Of a DNA stretch of 64,000 nt, positions 17,970 through 29,643 are shown in pieces. The DNA lies in contig JAJEAN010000007.1 of the NCBI GenBank assembly GCA_022822725.1, positions 1,437,045 through 1,501,044 on the forward strand, given 5' to 3'. The notes below the pieces were generated by a model. It was not told the origin of the DNA and did not search any database. It worked only from the letters and a program-made list of their open reading frames with translations. Position numbers and translations under genes: made by a program. The stretch is from Candidatus Latescibacterota bacterium (GTDB lineage: Bacteria; JAAXHH01). Every line of letters starts with the position of its first letter. The stretch's first letter is position 1.

Positions 17970-19067
17970 ATGTCATTCGAAATATTGGACAAGGGCATGA
18001 TCGCCCGGCAGCCGTCGACCGGACCCGACGCGGTGGCTGCCTGCTCCCGTTGCGTGGTCACCGGAGATGGCGGACTGGTGTGTTCCTTCGCCGTCCAGGA
18101 AGCACTCGGCCGAAACGATTTCAAGCAGGTCATCGTCCGCTCCGAAGACGGCGGCAGAACGTGGACGAAGCCGGCCTACCTGTGGCCCCATCTGCATGGC
18201 GATTTCGCCCACATCGGGTCGATCAGCCGGGCGCCCGACGGGACCTGCTTCATCAAGGGCATCCGCGTACCCATCGATGAACCCGGCGAATCGTTCTGGC
18301 GGGAGGAGACCCACGGCATCAAGCAGAACGCCATGTTCCGGGCATCCTCGGCGGACCAGGGACTGACCTGGACCGATCCGGTGCCTATCGTCCTGCCCGC
18401 CTCCGGTTCGGCGGAGGCCCCCGGGGCGCTCACGGTTACGCGCGACGGGACCTGGATCTGCTGTTATTCGCCCTACAATACCTTCGATCCCGCCGTACAG
18501 GTGGACCGAAACCGGGTGGTTTACCTTCGCAGTACAGACCGGGGCGCCACGTGGTCCCATGGTTCCATGCTGCGTTTCGACGACGCCGGATCGACGGCCG
18601 CCGAGGCCTGGGTCGTGGAACTGGCCGACGGACGGCTCCTCGGCGCGTGCTGGCATATTGCCCCGCACGGCAAGCCAGATTATCCCAACGCGTACGCGCT
18701 GTCCCGCGACGGGGGGCTGACCTGGACGCCGACCCGCTCCACGGGCACGCTCGGCCAGTCCATCTCGCTGACCGCCCTGGAGGACGGACGGGCGCTGATG
18801 GCGTACAACCAGCGGCAGCACGGCGAACCCGGCATCCGCCTCGCCGTCGCCCGGCCCACGGACGATGATTTCGGCGTGGAAGCGGACGAACTCGTCTGGA
18901 AGGCCGAAGTCCGGACCCAGAGCGATACGTCCGGCGATCACGATGACTGGCAGGACTACTCTTTCGGCGAACCCGCGGTGACGGTCCTCCCGGACGGCGC
19001 GTTCCTGGTCGTGTTCTGGCTCATCCAGCCCGATGTCCGGGGCATCGGCTACGTGAAGGTGAGGTAG
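17970..19067 (+). CDS. Sialidase-family (Asp-box, BNR) protein
   Basis: This 365-residue six-bladed propeller protein carries four Asp-box motifs (SEDGGRTW, SADQGLTW, STDRGATW, SRDGGLTW), the hallmark of the sialidase superfamily. There is no signal peptide, so it may act in the cytoplasm or be exported by another route. Family members hydrolyse sialic-acid linkages, but many environmental relatives act on other glycans or are uncharacterised, so the substrate is open. GAGAGG is seven bases before the ATG. The gene abuts the next (4 bases), suggesting cotranscription with the membrane methyltransferase. Confidence 0.8.
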   Translation: MSFEILDKGMIARQPSTGPDAVAACSRCVVTGDGGLVCSFAVQEALGRNDFKQVIVRSEDGGRTWTKPAYLWPHLHGDFAHIGSISRAPDGTCFIKGIRVPIDEPGESFWREETHGIKQNAMFRASSADQGLTWTDPVPIVLPASGSAEAPGALTVTRDGTWICCYSPYNTFDPAVQVDRNRVVYLRSTDRGATWSHGSMLRFDDAGSTAAEAWVVELADGRLLGACWHIAPHGKPDYPNAYALSRDGGLTWTPTRSTGTLGQSISLTALEDGRALMAYNQRQHGEPGIRLAVARPTDDDFGVEADELVWKAEVRTQSDTSGDHDDWQDYSFGEPAVTVLPDGAFLVVFWLIQPDVRGIGYVKVR

Positions 19068-19071
19068 CGCC

Positions 19072-19626
19072 TTGTCCGGCGCCCGGATGATGCTGGCCCC
19101 GCTGTTCGCGGCGCTGGTCCGGCACGCCCTCTTCGCGGTCGCCCTCCCCTGGCTGATCCTGTACCGTACCACGGGCATGGAGGAGATGCGGTTCGATGCA
19201 GGCTATCCTGCCATCGGATCGGCGCTCATCGTCCTGGGCGCGGCACTCTACATCCGCGCCTTCGCCGAACGGCTCCGCATGGCGGCCCTGGTGACCGCTG
19301 CCGACGACGCGCCGGGGCTCCCCGCGACCGCCGCGGACGGCTCGCTCCCCACAGGAGATGCCCGGCCAATCTGGTCGACCGGGGTCCATGGCTGGTCCCG
19401 CAACCCCCTTCAGCTCGGTGTCTTCCTCATCCTGACCGGTGAATGCCTGGCCTTCGAATCACTTGCGCTGCTCGTATACGCGGCGCTGTGCTGGACCGGA
19501 CTGACGCTGTACCTTGTCCTTGTGGAGGAGCCCGCCCTTAGGCGCACTCTAGGTGACGAATACCTCCGCTACTGCCGCCAGGTGCCGCGTTGGTTTCTGC
19601 CTATTCGGTTCCGTAAACCGTCCTGA
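19072..19626 (+). CDS. ICMT-like membrane methyltransferase family protein
   Basis: This 184-residue membrane protein has four to five hydrophobic segments and the family core GVHGWSRNPLQLGVFL, followed by LVEEPALRRTLGDEYLRYCRQVPRW. The latter is the C-terminal SAM/quinone-pocket region of isoprenylcysteine carboxyl methyltransferase-like proteins. The start is TTG at 19072, supported by GAAGGTGAGG upstream and by tight spacing to the sialidase-like gene. The hydrophilic insert at about 78-100 is longer than usual. It is the second such protein in the window; the acceptor substrate is unknown. Confidence 0.75.
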   Translation: MSGARMMLAPLFAALVRHALFAVALPWLILYRTTGMEEMRFDAGYPAIGSALIVLGAALYIRAFAERLRMAALVTAADDAPGLPATAADGSLPTGDARPIWSTGVHGWSRNPLQLGVFLILTGECLAFESLALLVYAALCWTGLTLYLVLVEEPALRRTLGDEYLRYCRQVPRWFLPIRFRKPS

Positions 19627-19723
19627 TCGGTCCGATACGCCGAGCTGATTCTAACCTTCCTCTCCCAAACCTGTCCACTTCGGCGTACCCAAACGGCCTG
19701 GTTCAGTAGCACAAGACTGTCAT

Positions 19724-19754
19724 TTTGGCAGATATGCCAATTTGGCAGATATGC
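19724..19754. promoter_or_regulatory. Candidate operator upstream of clpB (TTGGCA/TGCCAA sites)
   Basis: The 14-base sequence TTTGGCAGATATGC occurs twice with a 17-base period (19724 and 19741). The first copy extends to a perfect inverted repeat, TTGGCA-GATA-TGCCAA (19725-19740). Overlapping it is a second palindrome, TGCCAA-T-TTGGCA. Three half-sites in 31 bases is a good operator layout. It is neither CIRCE nor HAIR, the known heat-shock elements. The rest of the 311-base gap 19627-19937 shows no gene. Confidence 0.5.
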
Positions 19755-19937
19755 ATCATGCCCGTCCCTGTTTCGCGGGCAGAAACGGCAATGACACACA
19801 CCGATACGCCTGGAATCGCAGATCGAAATCGCCCGCATCGTGGCTGAAACATCAATGGCACACGTTTTGCGATTTAATGGGATGGGTATGCGATGAAACA
19901 GGACCATATCAGGATAGAACAGGCGAGGAGGGACCTC

Positions 19938-22535
<2,598 letters not shown>

Positions 22536-22564
22536 GGATTGGGGCCCGTCTTTCGATGCAGTCC

Positions 22565-22604
22565 GGGCCGGCGACGGATCCGATGAGATCCCGCCGGCCC
22601 TTTT
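22565..22604 (+). terminator. Rho-independent terminator after clpB
   Basis: A perfect 8-bp GC stem (GGGCCGGC at 22565-22572, GCCGGCCC at 22593-22600) with a 20-base loop is followed by TTTT. It begins 29 bases after the clpB stop. Confidence 0.75.
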
Positions 22605-22764
22605 GGTGCGGGTCCACGTTACCGGCTTCGTCCTGCGTACACGCGCCTACAATTGAATTGACTGCGGATGGCCGATTGTTCATCTTGATCTGGCGGAAAC
22701 CGCATACCCAGACGGGTCTCGCGGGCGATCCATCACCACGGTGCTTCATCTGCCGCCACTCGAA

Positions 22765-23868
22765 ATGAACAGACGATCCTTTCTGCGAAAATCCGCCGGG
22801 GTGACCGGCGTGGGCGTCCTGGCGGGACTGGGCTCCCTGCCCGAGTCCGCCGCCGGCCAGACGAACGACCCCTACGGGCCATCCGGGTCCATCACGGACG
22901 TTGAGGGGATCAAGGCCGGTCACTTCACCGACCCGCGGCGTCCTACAGGCTGCACGGTGATCATGGCCGAGGAAGGGGCCGTGGGCGGCGTCGACGTGCG
23001 CGGCGGCGCGCCGGGCACCCGGGAAACCGACCTGCTCGATCCCGTCAACATGGTGCAGCAGGTCCACGCCGTCGTCCTATCCGGCGGCAGCGCCTTCGGC
23101 CTGGACACGGCCACGGGCGTAATGCGCTACCTCGAGGAACGATCCATCGGTTTCAACGTACGCGTCGCCCGGGTCCCTATCGTTCCCGCCGCGATCCTCT
23201 TCGATCTCGGCATCGGCGGCAAACCGGAGATCCGCCCCGACGCGGAAGCCGGCTACCGGGCCTGCCAGGCCGCGACGTCGGATCCGGTCACCGAGGGCAG
23301 CATCGGGGCAGGTGCCGGCGCCACGGTAGGCAAGATGTCCGTCGGCGCGCCAGGCATGCGCACGGCCATGAAGGGCGGCATCGGCAATGCCTGCTTCACT
23401 ACGCCCGACGGGCTTCGGGTCGGCGCCATCGTTGCGGTGAATGCCGTGGGTGACGTGTACGATCCAGATTCGGGTCGCGTACTCGCCGGCGCCAGGATGC
23501 CGGATGGGTCGGGGTTCGTCTACGTGGCCCGGCGGATTCGCGAGACCGGGTCGCTTCGCCTGGAAGCGCCGCCCGGGAACACGACCATCGGCGTCATCGT
23601 GACCAACGCCGGTTTGACCAAGACCCAGGCCAACCGGGTTGCCCAGGTCGGGCACGACGGGTTGGCCCGCGCCATCAATCCTGCCCACCTGCAGGCGGAC
23701 GGGGACACCCTCTTCACCATGGCCACCGGGACCTGGGAGGGTGGCGTGAACCTGTCCCTGGTGTCCATCCTTGCGGCGGAAGCCGTCACGCGGGCCATCA
23801 TCCGCGCCGTCGTCACCGCCGAAGGCCTGCCCGGCTATCCCTCCTGTTCGGACCTGGACAGCGGATGA
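22765..23868 (+). CDS. P1-family aminopeptidase (DmpA/L-aminopeptidase-like), Tat-exported
   Basis: This 367-residue N-terminal-nucleophile peptidase is of the P1 (DmpA/ThnT-like) family, which self-cleaves to expose a Ser or Thr nucleophile and removes N-terminal residues or hydrolyses amides. The N-terminus is a twin-arginine signal (MNRRSFLRKSAGVTGVGVLA). The family core SITDVEGIKAGHFTD is followed by HAVVLSGGSAFGLD and IGAGAGATVGK. GGIGNACFTTPDGL-VGAIVAVNAVGD is the region holding the scissile bond; Thr in CFTT is the likely nucleophile, by analogy with ThnT-like members. I chose the ATG at 22765, where the Tat motif begins, over an upstream GTG. It may supply amino acids to the downstream symporter. 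Confidence 0.88.
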   Translation: MNRRSFLRKSAGVTGVGVLAGLGSLPESAAGQTNDPYGPSGSITDVEGIKAGHFTDPRRPTGCTVIMAEEGAVGGVDVRGGAPGTRETDLLDPVNMVQQVHAVVLSGGSAFGLDTATGVMRYLEERSIGFNVRVARVPIVPAAILFDLGIGGKPEIRPDAEAGYRACQAATSDPVTEGSIGAGAGATVGKMSVGAPGMRTAMKGGIGNACFTTPDGLRVGAIVAVNAVGDVYDPDSGRVLAGARMPDGSGFVYVARRIRETGSLRLEAPPGNTTIGVIVTNAGLTKTQANRVAQVGHDGLARAINPAHLQADGDTLFTMATGTWEGGVNLSLVSILAAEAVTRAIIRAVVTAEGLPGYPSCSDLDSG

Positions 23869-24019
23869 CCCCCGGCGCGGAGGACCACGGAGTGCCCCTC
23901 GTCAGAAATGGCCCCGTGCCCATGCGGCCTGCGGTCAGTCTCGTTTTCGTGCGACCTACCGCGAACCCGAATCCGCATCCGAACCCGAACCGGAACCTGT
24001 ACCCGTACTCTGAAGCGCT

Positions 24020-25414
24020 ATGTCCCCTTACGTAACCGCCCTCCTCGTCTATTCCGTTTTCCTCATGGTGATCGGCTGGTGGACGTCGCGGTCGGTACGT
24101 CGCGCCGAGGACTTCTTCGTGGCCGGCCGGCGGCTGTCTCCCGCGCTGCTTTTTTCCACGCTGCTGGCCGCCAACCTGGGCGCGGGATCGACGGTCGGAG
24201 CCACCGGCATAGGATACACCCATGGGCTTTCCGCGTGGTGGTGGGTGGGATCCGCGGGCATCGGCAGCCTCATCCTGGGACTGACCGTGGGGCCCCGCAT
24301 GTGGCGCGTGGCCAGGGACCACAACCTCTACACGGTCGGGGATTACCTGGAACACCGTTACAGCCGCAGTGTGCGCGGTTTCATCGCCGTGCTGTTGTGG
24401 TTCGGTTCCCTGGCGATCCTGGCCGGCCAGTTCATCCCCCTGGCCTGGATTCTCAACCTGGTCCTGGGCATCCCAAAATACGTCGCCTGCCTGGCCGGCG
24501 GCGCCGTGGTGGTCGTGTATTTCACCTTCGGGGGCCTGACGTCCACCGCCCGGGTCAACATGGTCCAACTGGTCGTAAAGCTGTCCGGTTTCATCCTGGC
24601 CTTTCTCCTGATCGTCTCGGGGGGCGATCTCCTGTCCGGGGAAGGGGTGGCGAAGGCAGGTTTCACGAACTGGTTCGGGGACGATCCGTCCCGAATCTGG
24701 GCCTACTTCATCGTCCTGGTACCTGCGTTTATCATCTCGCCGGGTCTTTTGCAGAAGATCTACGGCGCACGGGACGCCCGGGCGGTCCGGCAGGGCGTAA
24801 GCGTGAACGCGGTCGCCCTCATGCTGTTCGCTTTCATTCCCGCTCTCCTCGGCATGGCGGCCTATCACGCCTTCCCGTCTCTGGATTCCCCGGACCTTGC
24901 GCTGCCCCGCCTGCTGATGGACGCCCTGCCCTTCTGGATCGGCGGACTGACCCTGGCGGCGGTGTTCTCCGCGGAGATCAGTTCCGCAGACGCCGTGCTT
25001 TTCATGCTGACGACGTCCCTGAGCCGGGACCTGTACCAGACCTACATCGAACCCGGCGCCTCCGAACAGCGCATGCTGACCGTCAGCAGAATCACGGCCG
25101 TGGTCGCTGGACTCGCCGGCGTCGCCCTTGCGGTCGTGCTGCCGGACGTCATCACGGCCCTGACCATTTTCTACAGCATACTCTCCGTGGCCCTGTTCGT
25201 ACCCCTGATCGCGGGACTCTATTCCGCCAGGCCCAGTGCGAACGGCGCCCTCATGACGATCGCCGGTTCCGTCCTGGTGATGATCCTCGTTCATATGTCC
25301 ACGAACGGAAGCGGAATGGGCGGCGTATCTCCGGCGACCTGGGGTATCGGCACGGCGGTAGTCATCATGGCACTGCACATGATGTCCCGGCGCGATGAGA
25401 AACCGGCGCGATGA
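24020..25414 (+). CDS. Sodium:solute symporter (SSS family)
   Basis: This 464-residue transporter has about 13 membrane segments with a LeuT-like fold. The opening VRRAEDFFVAGRRLSPALL is the family's TM1-TM2 junction. AANLGAGSTVGATGIGYTHG carries the sodium-site helix, and the central GGLTSTARVNMVQLVVK is typical SSS. Substrates range over sugars, proline, pantothenate and carboxylates. With a DapA-family and an Ldh2-family enzyme immediately downstream, a carboxylate or imino acid such as a hydroxyproline derivative is plausible (inference). The start region is preceded by a degenerate CGAACC hexamer repeat (23961-24008). Confidence 0.9.
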   Translation: MSPYVTALLVYSVFLMVIGWWTSRSVRRAEDFFVAGRRLSPALLFSTLLAANLGAGSTVGATGIGYTHGLSAWWWVGSAGIGSLILGLTVGPRMWRVARDHNLYTVGDYLEHRYSRSVRGFIAVLLWFGSLAILAGQFIPLAWILNLVLGIPKYVACLAGGAVVVVYFTFGGLTSTARVNMVQLVVKLSGFILAFLLIVSGGDLLSGEGVAKAGFTNWFGDDPSRIWAYFIVLVPAFIISPGLLQKIYGARDARAVRQGVSVNAVALMLFAFIPALLGMAAYHAFPSLDSPDLALPRLLMDALPFWIGGLTLAAVFSAEISSADAVLFMLTTSLSRDLYQTYIEPGASEQRMLTVSRITAVVAGLAGVALAVVLPDVITALTIFYSILSVALFVPLIAGLYSARPSANGALMTIAGSVLVMILVHMSTNGSGMGGVSPATWGIGTAVVIMALHMMSRRDEKPAR

Positions 25415-25473
25415 CGTGGGAACCTGCCGGATGAAGTCGAAACATCAACCTTAACCAATCGAAGGAGGAAGAC

Positions 25474-26364
25474 ATGCTCAACGACCTGAGGGGCGTAATC
25501 CCCCCTGCGACCACACCCTTCTCCCGGGACGGCGCCGTGGATCTCGGGGCCATGAAAGAACAGGTCAACTGGCTGATCGACCAGGGTGCGCACGGCATCG
25601 CGGTGGGCGGCAGCACCGGGGAAGGCCATACGATCGACGTCGATGAGTTCAGGGGGCTTGTGGACACGACCCTGGACGCGGCGGCGGGACGCGTGCCGGT
25701 CGTCGCCGGCATCATCGTAGACAGCACCCGCGATGCGGTCCGAAGGGGCCAGGCCATCGCCGATCTCGACGTGGCGGCGCTCCAGGTGACCCCGGTCCAC
25801 TATCTCTTCCGCCCGGACGACGATGCCATGCAGGAGCATTTCAGGGTGATGGGCGAGGAAGTGGATCAGCCCATCATCATCTACAACGTGGTGCCCTGGA
25901 GCTACCTCTCGCCGGAGTTACTGTGCCGGATCATGGACAGGGTGCCCGGCGTGGTCGGCGTCAAGCAGAGCGCCGGGGACCTGAAGCTGTTCGCCGACCT
26001 GATGATCATGGCCGACCCGGAACACCTGCTCTTCTGTGCCGTGGACGCCCTGATGTACCCGGCCTATACCCTGGGCGCCCGCGGATCGATCGCGGCCATT
26101 CTGACGGCGGCGCCCCGAGCCTCGGTGGATGTATGGGACGCGGTACAGGCGGGCGATCACGCGCGGGCCCTCGATCTGCACCGAAAACTCCTGCGACTCT
26201 GGAACGCCATGGCGGGGACGAACCTGCCGGCCTGCACCAAGTACGCCCAGACGCTGCAGGGCTGTCCCGGCCGATTTCCCCGCGCCCCCATGCAGGATGC
26301 CACCGACGAACAGAAGCAAGGTATCGAGGAAGCACTCGCGCTGCTGGGCGCACTAGACGGTTAG
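25474..26364 (+). CDS. Dihydrodipicolinate synthase/N-acetylneuraminate lyase family protein
   Basis: This 296-residue class I aldolase-fold protein has the family features: GGSTGEGHTI at 45-54, Tyr137 in IIIYNVVPW, and the Schiff-base Lys164 in VVGVKQSAGDLK. The family includes DapA, sialic-acid lyase, keto-deoxy-sugar aldolases and hydroxyproline-pathway dehydratases. The Tyr and Lys are conserved in all, so the substrate is not decided by sequence. AAGGAGGAAG precedes the ATG. It lies between an SSS symporter and an Ldh2-type dehydrogenase, a context more suited to catabolism than to lysine synthesis. Confidence 0.88.
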   Translation: MLNDLRGVIPPATTPFSRDGAVDLGAMKEQVNWLIDQGAHGIAVGGSTGEGHTIDVDEFRGLVDTTLDAAAGRVPVVAGIIVDSTRDAVRRGQAIADLDVAALQVTPVHYLFRPDDDAMQEHFRVMGEEVDQPIIIYNVVPWSYLSPELLCRIMDRVPGVVGVKQSAGDLKLFADLMIMADPEHLLFCAVDALMYPAYTLGARGSIAAILTAAPRASVDVWDAVQAGDHARALDLHRKLLRLWNAMAGTNLPACTKYAQTLQGCPGRFPRAPMQDATDEQKQGIEEALALLGALDG

Positions 26365-26403
26365 CACGACAAGTACCGCACAGGATGGAGGAATACTTCA
26401 AGC

Positions 26404-27540
26404 ATGTCCGCCTCGGATCGCAAGCCGACAACGGATCGCAGGCCCGCTTCGGATCGCAAGCCCGTTCCCGACCCGCGTCCCGTCCGCATCGAACCGGACC
26501 GGCTGGCCCGGCTCATGGACCGTATCTTCGAACGCCTGGGTCTTGAAGACGACGAAAGACAGGTGGTCGTCGAGCGGCTCATGGAGGCCTCGCTCTCCGG
26601 CTACCATTCCCACGGCGTCATGCGGATCATCATGTACACGGAGGGTATCCGAGCGGGGAACATGATCTCGGGCGCACCGCTGGACGTTCTGGGTGAGACC
26701 GTCTCCACCGTGCGCCTGGACGCCAACATGGGGATGGGCCCCTGGACGGCCACCGAGGCCATGAAGCGCGCCGTCGGCAAGGCCGCGGCGACGGGCGTCG
26801 GATGTGCGAGCGTCGTGAACGCCAACGACATCGCCCGGCTGGGGGGATACGTGGAACAGCCGGCACAAGACGGTTACATCGCGCTGCTCATGGCCAACGA
26901 CGCCGGGGGCAATCCCTGCGTGGCGCCGTGGGGCGCGACCTCGCCCCTGATGAGCACCAATCCCATGGCCGTCGGTATCCCCCGGGAAAGCGGCGACCCG
27001 GTACTCATCGACATCTCCACGGGCGTTACGTCCGAGGGCGGGTTGAAGATGCTGCGCAACAAGGGCCATGCGGTGCCCGAGGGCTGGCTTATCGACGGCG
27101 ACGGGCGGACCACGACGGATGGCGAGGCCTATTTCGCAACGCCCAGACAGGCGGCGATCCTGCCTCTGGGCAGCCTGGTTGCGGGACACAAGGGCTTTGC
27201 GCTGAGCATGCTGGTCGACGTGTTGACCGGCGGCCTGAGCGGCGCCGGCTGCAGCGGCCGATCCCCGGAGGACCTCGATCAGAACGCCCTGTTCATCCTC
27301 GTCATCGACCCGGAAATGTTCGTTTCAAGGGCTGCCCTCTCCGCCGAAGTGGATCGGCTCGTGGATAGCATCAAGGGTGCGCGCAAGGCGCCCGGCGTGG
27401 ACGAAATCCGGGTGCCGGGTGAAGGCGCCCGCCGTGAACGTGAGCGGCAACGCAGGCAGGGCATCGAAATCGATCCGCCCGTCTGGTCCGCCATTCAGGA
27501 CATCATGGACGAACTGGGCATCGGGCGGGACAGCGTGTAG
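26404..27540 (+). CDS. Malate/L-lactate dehydrogenase (Ldh2/YlbC) family oxidoreductase
   Basis: This 378-residue NAD(P)-dependent oxidoreductase has the Ldh2 fold. The catalytic histidine motif is GYHSHGVMR. MGPWTATEAMKRA and NANDIARLGGYVEQ match the family, and APWGATSPLMSTNPMAVGIP plus AGHKGFALSMLVDVLTGGLSGA bind the cofactor. Members reduce keto acids or cyclic imino acids such as pyrroline-2-carboxylate. The first 24 residues (SDRKPTTDRRPASDRKP) are repetitive and come from an 18-bp tandem repeat; the conserved domain starts at about residue 28. It completes a symporter-lyase-dehydrogenase set. The start at ATG 26404 is tentative because of the repeat. Confidence 0.88.
   Translation: MSASDRKPTTDRRPASDRKPVPDPRPVRIEPDRLARLMDRIFERLGLEDDERQVVVERLMEASLSGYHSHGVMRIIMYTEGIRAGNMISGAPLDVLGETVSTVRLDANMGMGPWTATEAMKRAVGKAAATGVGCASVVNANDIARLGGYVEQPAQDGYIALLMANDAGGNPCVAPWGATSPLMSTNPMAVGIPRESGDPVLIDISTGVTSEGGLKMLRNKGHAVPEGWLIDGDGRTTTDGEAYFATPRQAAILPLGSLVAGHKGFALSMLVDVLTGGLSGAGCSGRSPEDLDQNALFILVIDPEMFVSRAALSAEVDRLVDSIKGARKAPGVDEIRVPGEGARRERERQRRQGIEIDPPVWSAIQDIMDELGIGRDSV
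26413..26466. repeat. In-frame tandem repeat, 3 x 18 bp
   Basis: Three 18-bp units (26413, 26431, 26449) with the core CGGATCGCA lie at the 5' end of the Ldh2-family gene and preserve the frame, encoding repeated SDRKP-like residues. Any change in unit number would change only the N-terminal tail. Confidence 0.85.
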
Positions 27541-27624
27541 CCAGGCCACTCGCCGGCTACTTCTCCGCGCCTCGGTCTCAGCACAGTCGCGGTCTCGATT
27601 CTCGCATTCTCAACTACCGCGATC

Positions 27625-29553
27625 TCAGTCGCCGATGTTCGCCACCCGGATGCCCAGGTATCCCGCAATGCCCACGGTCCCGTATCCCAGGACCTCCTCG
27701 TACTCCGCGTTTAGTAGATTGTCGATCCGGCCGAACAGTTGAATGTTCGGCGTGATCTCCCAGTTGGCGGCGACATTCACGATCCCGAAGCCGCCCAACG
27801 TAACCGGCGTCGCAGGCCAGGTGGAAAAGTCGTTATCCCGCCGATCACCCGAGTACCTGAAACCCAGGTTCAGGTCGATTCCCGGCCGTATCCGCTGATC
27901 CAGCACGATCCCGCCGCTGTGCCGCGGCCGCCGCAGCAACTGCTCATCCGTTTCATGGTCCTTCGAATCGGTGAAGGTGTAGTAGGCCCGCAGGGACGTT
28001 CCCGCGATCCCCACGTACCGGCCGGTCAACTCCAATCCCCTGCTGGTCGCCTTGACGACGTTCTTGTAACTGGAGGTCGCGCTGTCCCATCCGACCATGT
28101 TATCGTAGGTATTGTCGAAATACGTCACGCCGGCCATGAGCCGCTGGCCGGCCAGGTACTGCTCGATCCCCGCTTCCCAGCTCGTGCTCGATCCCGCCTG
28201 AAGCGTGGAATCACCAAAGGATGAATACAGTTGGAACAGCGAAGGGGCCTTGTAACCCGTACCGTAAGCGCCCTTTATCCTGGTTCCCGCCTCCTCGAGG
28301 AAAACGTTGGGCGCGAAATTGTAGGTGACTTCGGACCCGAACCGGTCATGGTGATCGAGCCGGACTCCCGCGGCGGCGAACAATGCGTCGCCAGACTGCA
28401 ACAACTCCTGCAGGTAGACGCCCGTCATCCTCGCGGTCCGCCGGTCGAACTTGCTCGAAAACGGCCCTCTGGATTCCGATTCTCCCTGTTCCGTCTCGGT
28501 TTCCGCTCCGAACACGACGGTATTCCCTTCGGACAGTAACAGCGTGTGCTGCCAGTCCACTTTGTGCAACCGGGCGTCGAACGTGGAATGCGAGGCCGTC
28601 TCCTGGTTGGCGTCCACCGGATTGTCGTCTTCTCTGCTATGGTCGACCAGGCTGTAGCCCAGCGTCTGCTTCCATCGCTGCGACCAGCGCTCGAGGGTCG
28701 CGGAGGGCCGGACAAACAGCTGCCTGGATGTGCTAATCCGATTGGGATCGTCTCCATTGGGTCCGACCCCGTTGTCGATATCTGCGCGGCCGTCCGTGTA
28801 CCGGACGTTGAGATCGACCGAAACGCCAGCGGAAGGCGTCGCCCCGAAACGGCCACCCAGCGTGGAATTCCGGTATCCATCTTCTTCCATGTTTCCCAGG
28901 GCGTTCGCCGAAATGCCCCTCGTGTTGAGGAACGATCCGTCGATCGCATACCGGTAGTCTGCTGCGCCACCGCTCAGTCCCGCCCGGCTACGAAACGTGC
29001 CCAGCGCGCCGCCCTCGATGGTGGCATCGATCTTCGGTGGGCCTTCCCCCTGTTTGGTGATGATATTCACCACACCCGCGATGGCGTCCGATCCGTAGAG
29101 CGTGCTCTGGGATCCATACAGAATCTCGATGCGCTCAACCTGGTCGACGGTCAGATGCGCCGGAGTGTAGCTGCGTCCGGGAGACATGGGATCGTTCACT
29201 TCGACGCCGTCGATCAGAAACAGGGTGTAGGCCGATTCGGCGCCGCGAAGGAAAACAGACGCGTTTGTACCTGTCCCTCCGTTCTGCGCCACGCTCAGCC
29301 CGCCCACATCGCGCAGCACGTCGGCGACCGTGTTCCGGCTGCTGAGTTCGATATCTTCGGCAGTGATAACGGCGATCGAACTCGAGACCTGCCGCAAGGG
29401 CGTTTCGATCCTGTTGCCCGTCACGACTACGGTGTCCAGCGTGTATCTGGGCGCCTGGTCCGCCGAATCCTGCGTGTTCTGGGCGAAGCCTGGCATGGCG
29501 GTAAGCAGGATAAGACAGAACGCGGGTTTGAGTGTGCAATGCAGGTATTTCAT
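27625..29553 (-). CDS. btuB: TonB-dependent cobalamin receptor, BtuB-like
   Basis: This 642-residue outer-membrane receptor imports a corrinoid using TonB energy. It has a signal peptide ending near PGFAQ, a TonB box (LDTVVVTG), the plug domain at about 50-150 (VFLRGAESAYTLFLIDGVEVND; IEILYGSQSTLYGSDAIAGVVNI), then a 22-strand barrel with alternating aromatic residues. The C-terminal strand ends GYLGIRVANIGD. The assignment to B12 rests mainly on the cobalamin riboswitch directly upstream, because receptors of this type are otherwise hard to tell apart. The start is supported by AGGAGACC just before the ATG. No btuFCD transport genes are adjacent. Confidence 0.9.
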   Translation of the reverse strand: MKYLHCTLKPAFCLILLTAMPGFAQNTQDSADQAPRYTLDTVVVTGNRIETPLRQVSSSIAVITAEDIELSSRNTVADVLRDVGGLSVAQNGGTGTNASVFLRGAESAYTLFLIDGVEVNDPMSPGRSYTPAHLTVDQVERIEILYGSQSTLYGSDAIAGVVNIITKQGEGPPKIDATIEGGALGTFRSRAGLSGGAADYRYAIDGSFLNTRGISANALGNMEEDGYRNSTLGGRFGATPSAGVSVDLNVRYTDGRADIDNGVGPNGDDPNRISTSRQLFVRPSATLERWSQRWKQTLGYSLVDHSREDDNPVDANQETASHSTFDARLHKVDWQHTLLLSEGNTVVFGAETETEQGESESRGPFSSKFDRRTARMTGVYLQELLQSGDALFAAAGVRLDHHDRFGSEVTYNFAPNVFLEEAGTRIKGAYGTGYKAPSLFQLYSSFGDSTLQAGSSTSWEAGIEQYLAGQRLMAGVTYFDNTYDNMVGWDSATSSYKNVVKATSRGLELTGRYVGIAGTSLRAYYTFTDSKDHETDEQLLRRPRHSGGIVLDQRIRPGIDLNLGFRYSGDRRDNDFSTWPATPVTLGGFGIVNVAANWEITPNIQLFGRIDNLLNAEYEEVLGYGTVGIAGYLGIRVANIGD

Positions 29554-29643
29554 TTTGGTCTCCTGACCTGGTGAATGGTCCGCGGCATTGAAATCGGCGA
29601 CACATATCGGGTAACTTGCGGATGCTGGATCAGGTTGTTTTTA

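Noticed and set aside
19627-19937. CIRCE or HAIR heat-shock element before clpB
   Set aside because: Neither TTAGCACTC/GAGTGCTAA nor CTTGAGT/ACTCAAG is present; a different palindrome is found instead.
23813-25378. 521-residue reverse frame opposite the SSS symporter
   Set aside because: Its composition (long runs of Gly, Asp, Arg, His, Gln) is that of an antisense reading, with no recognisable domain.
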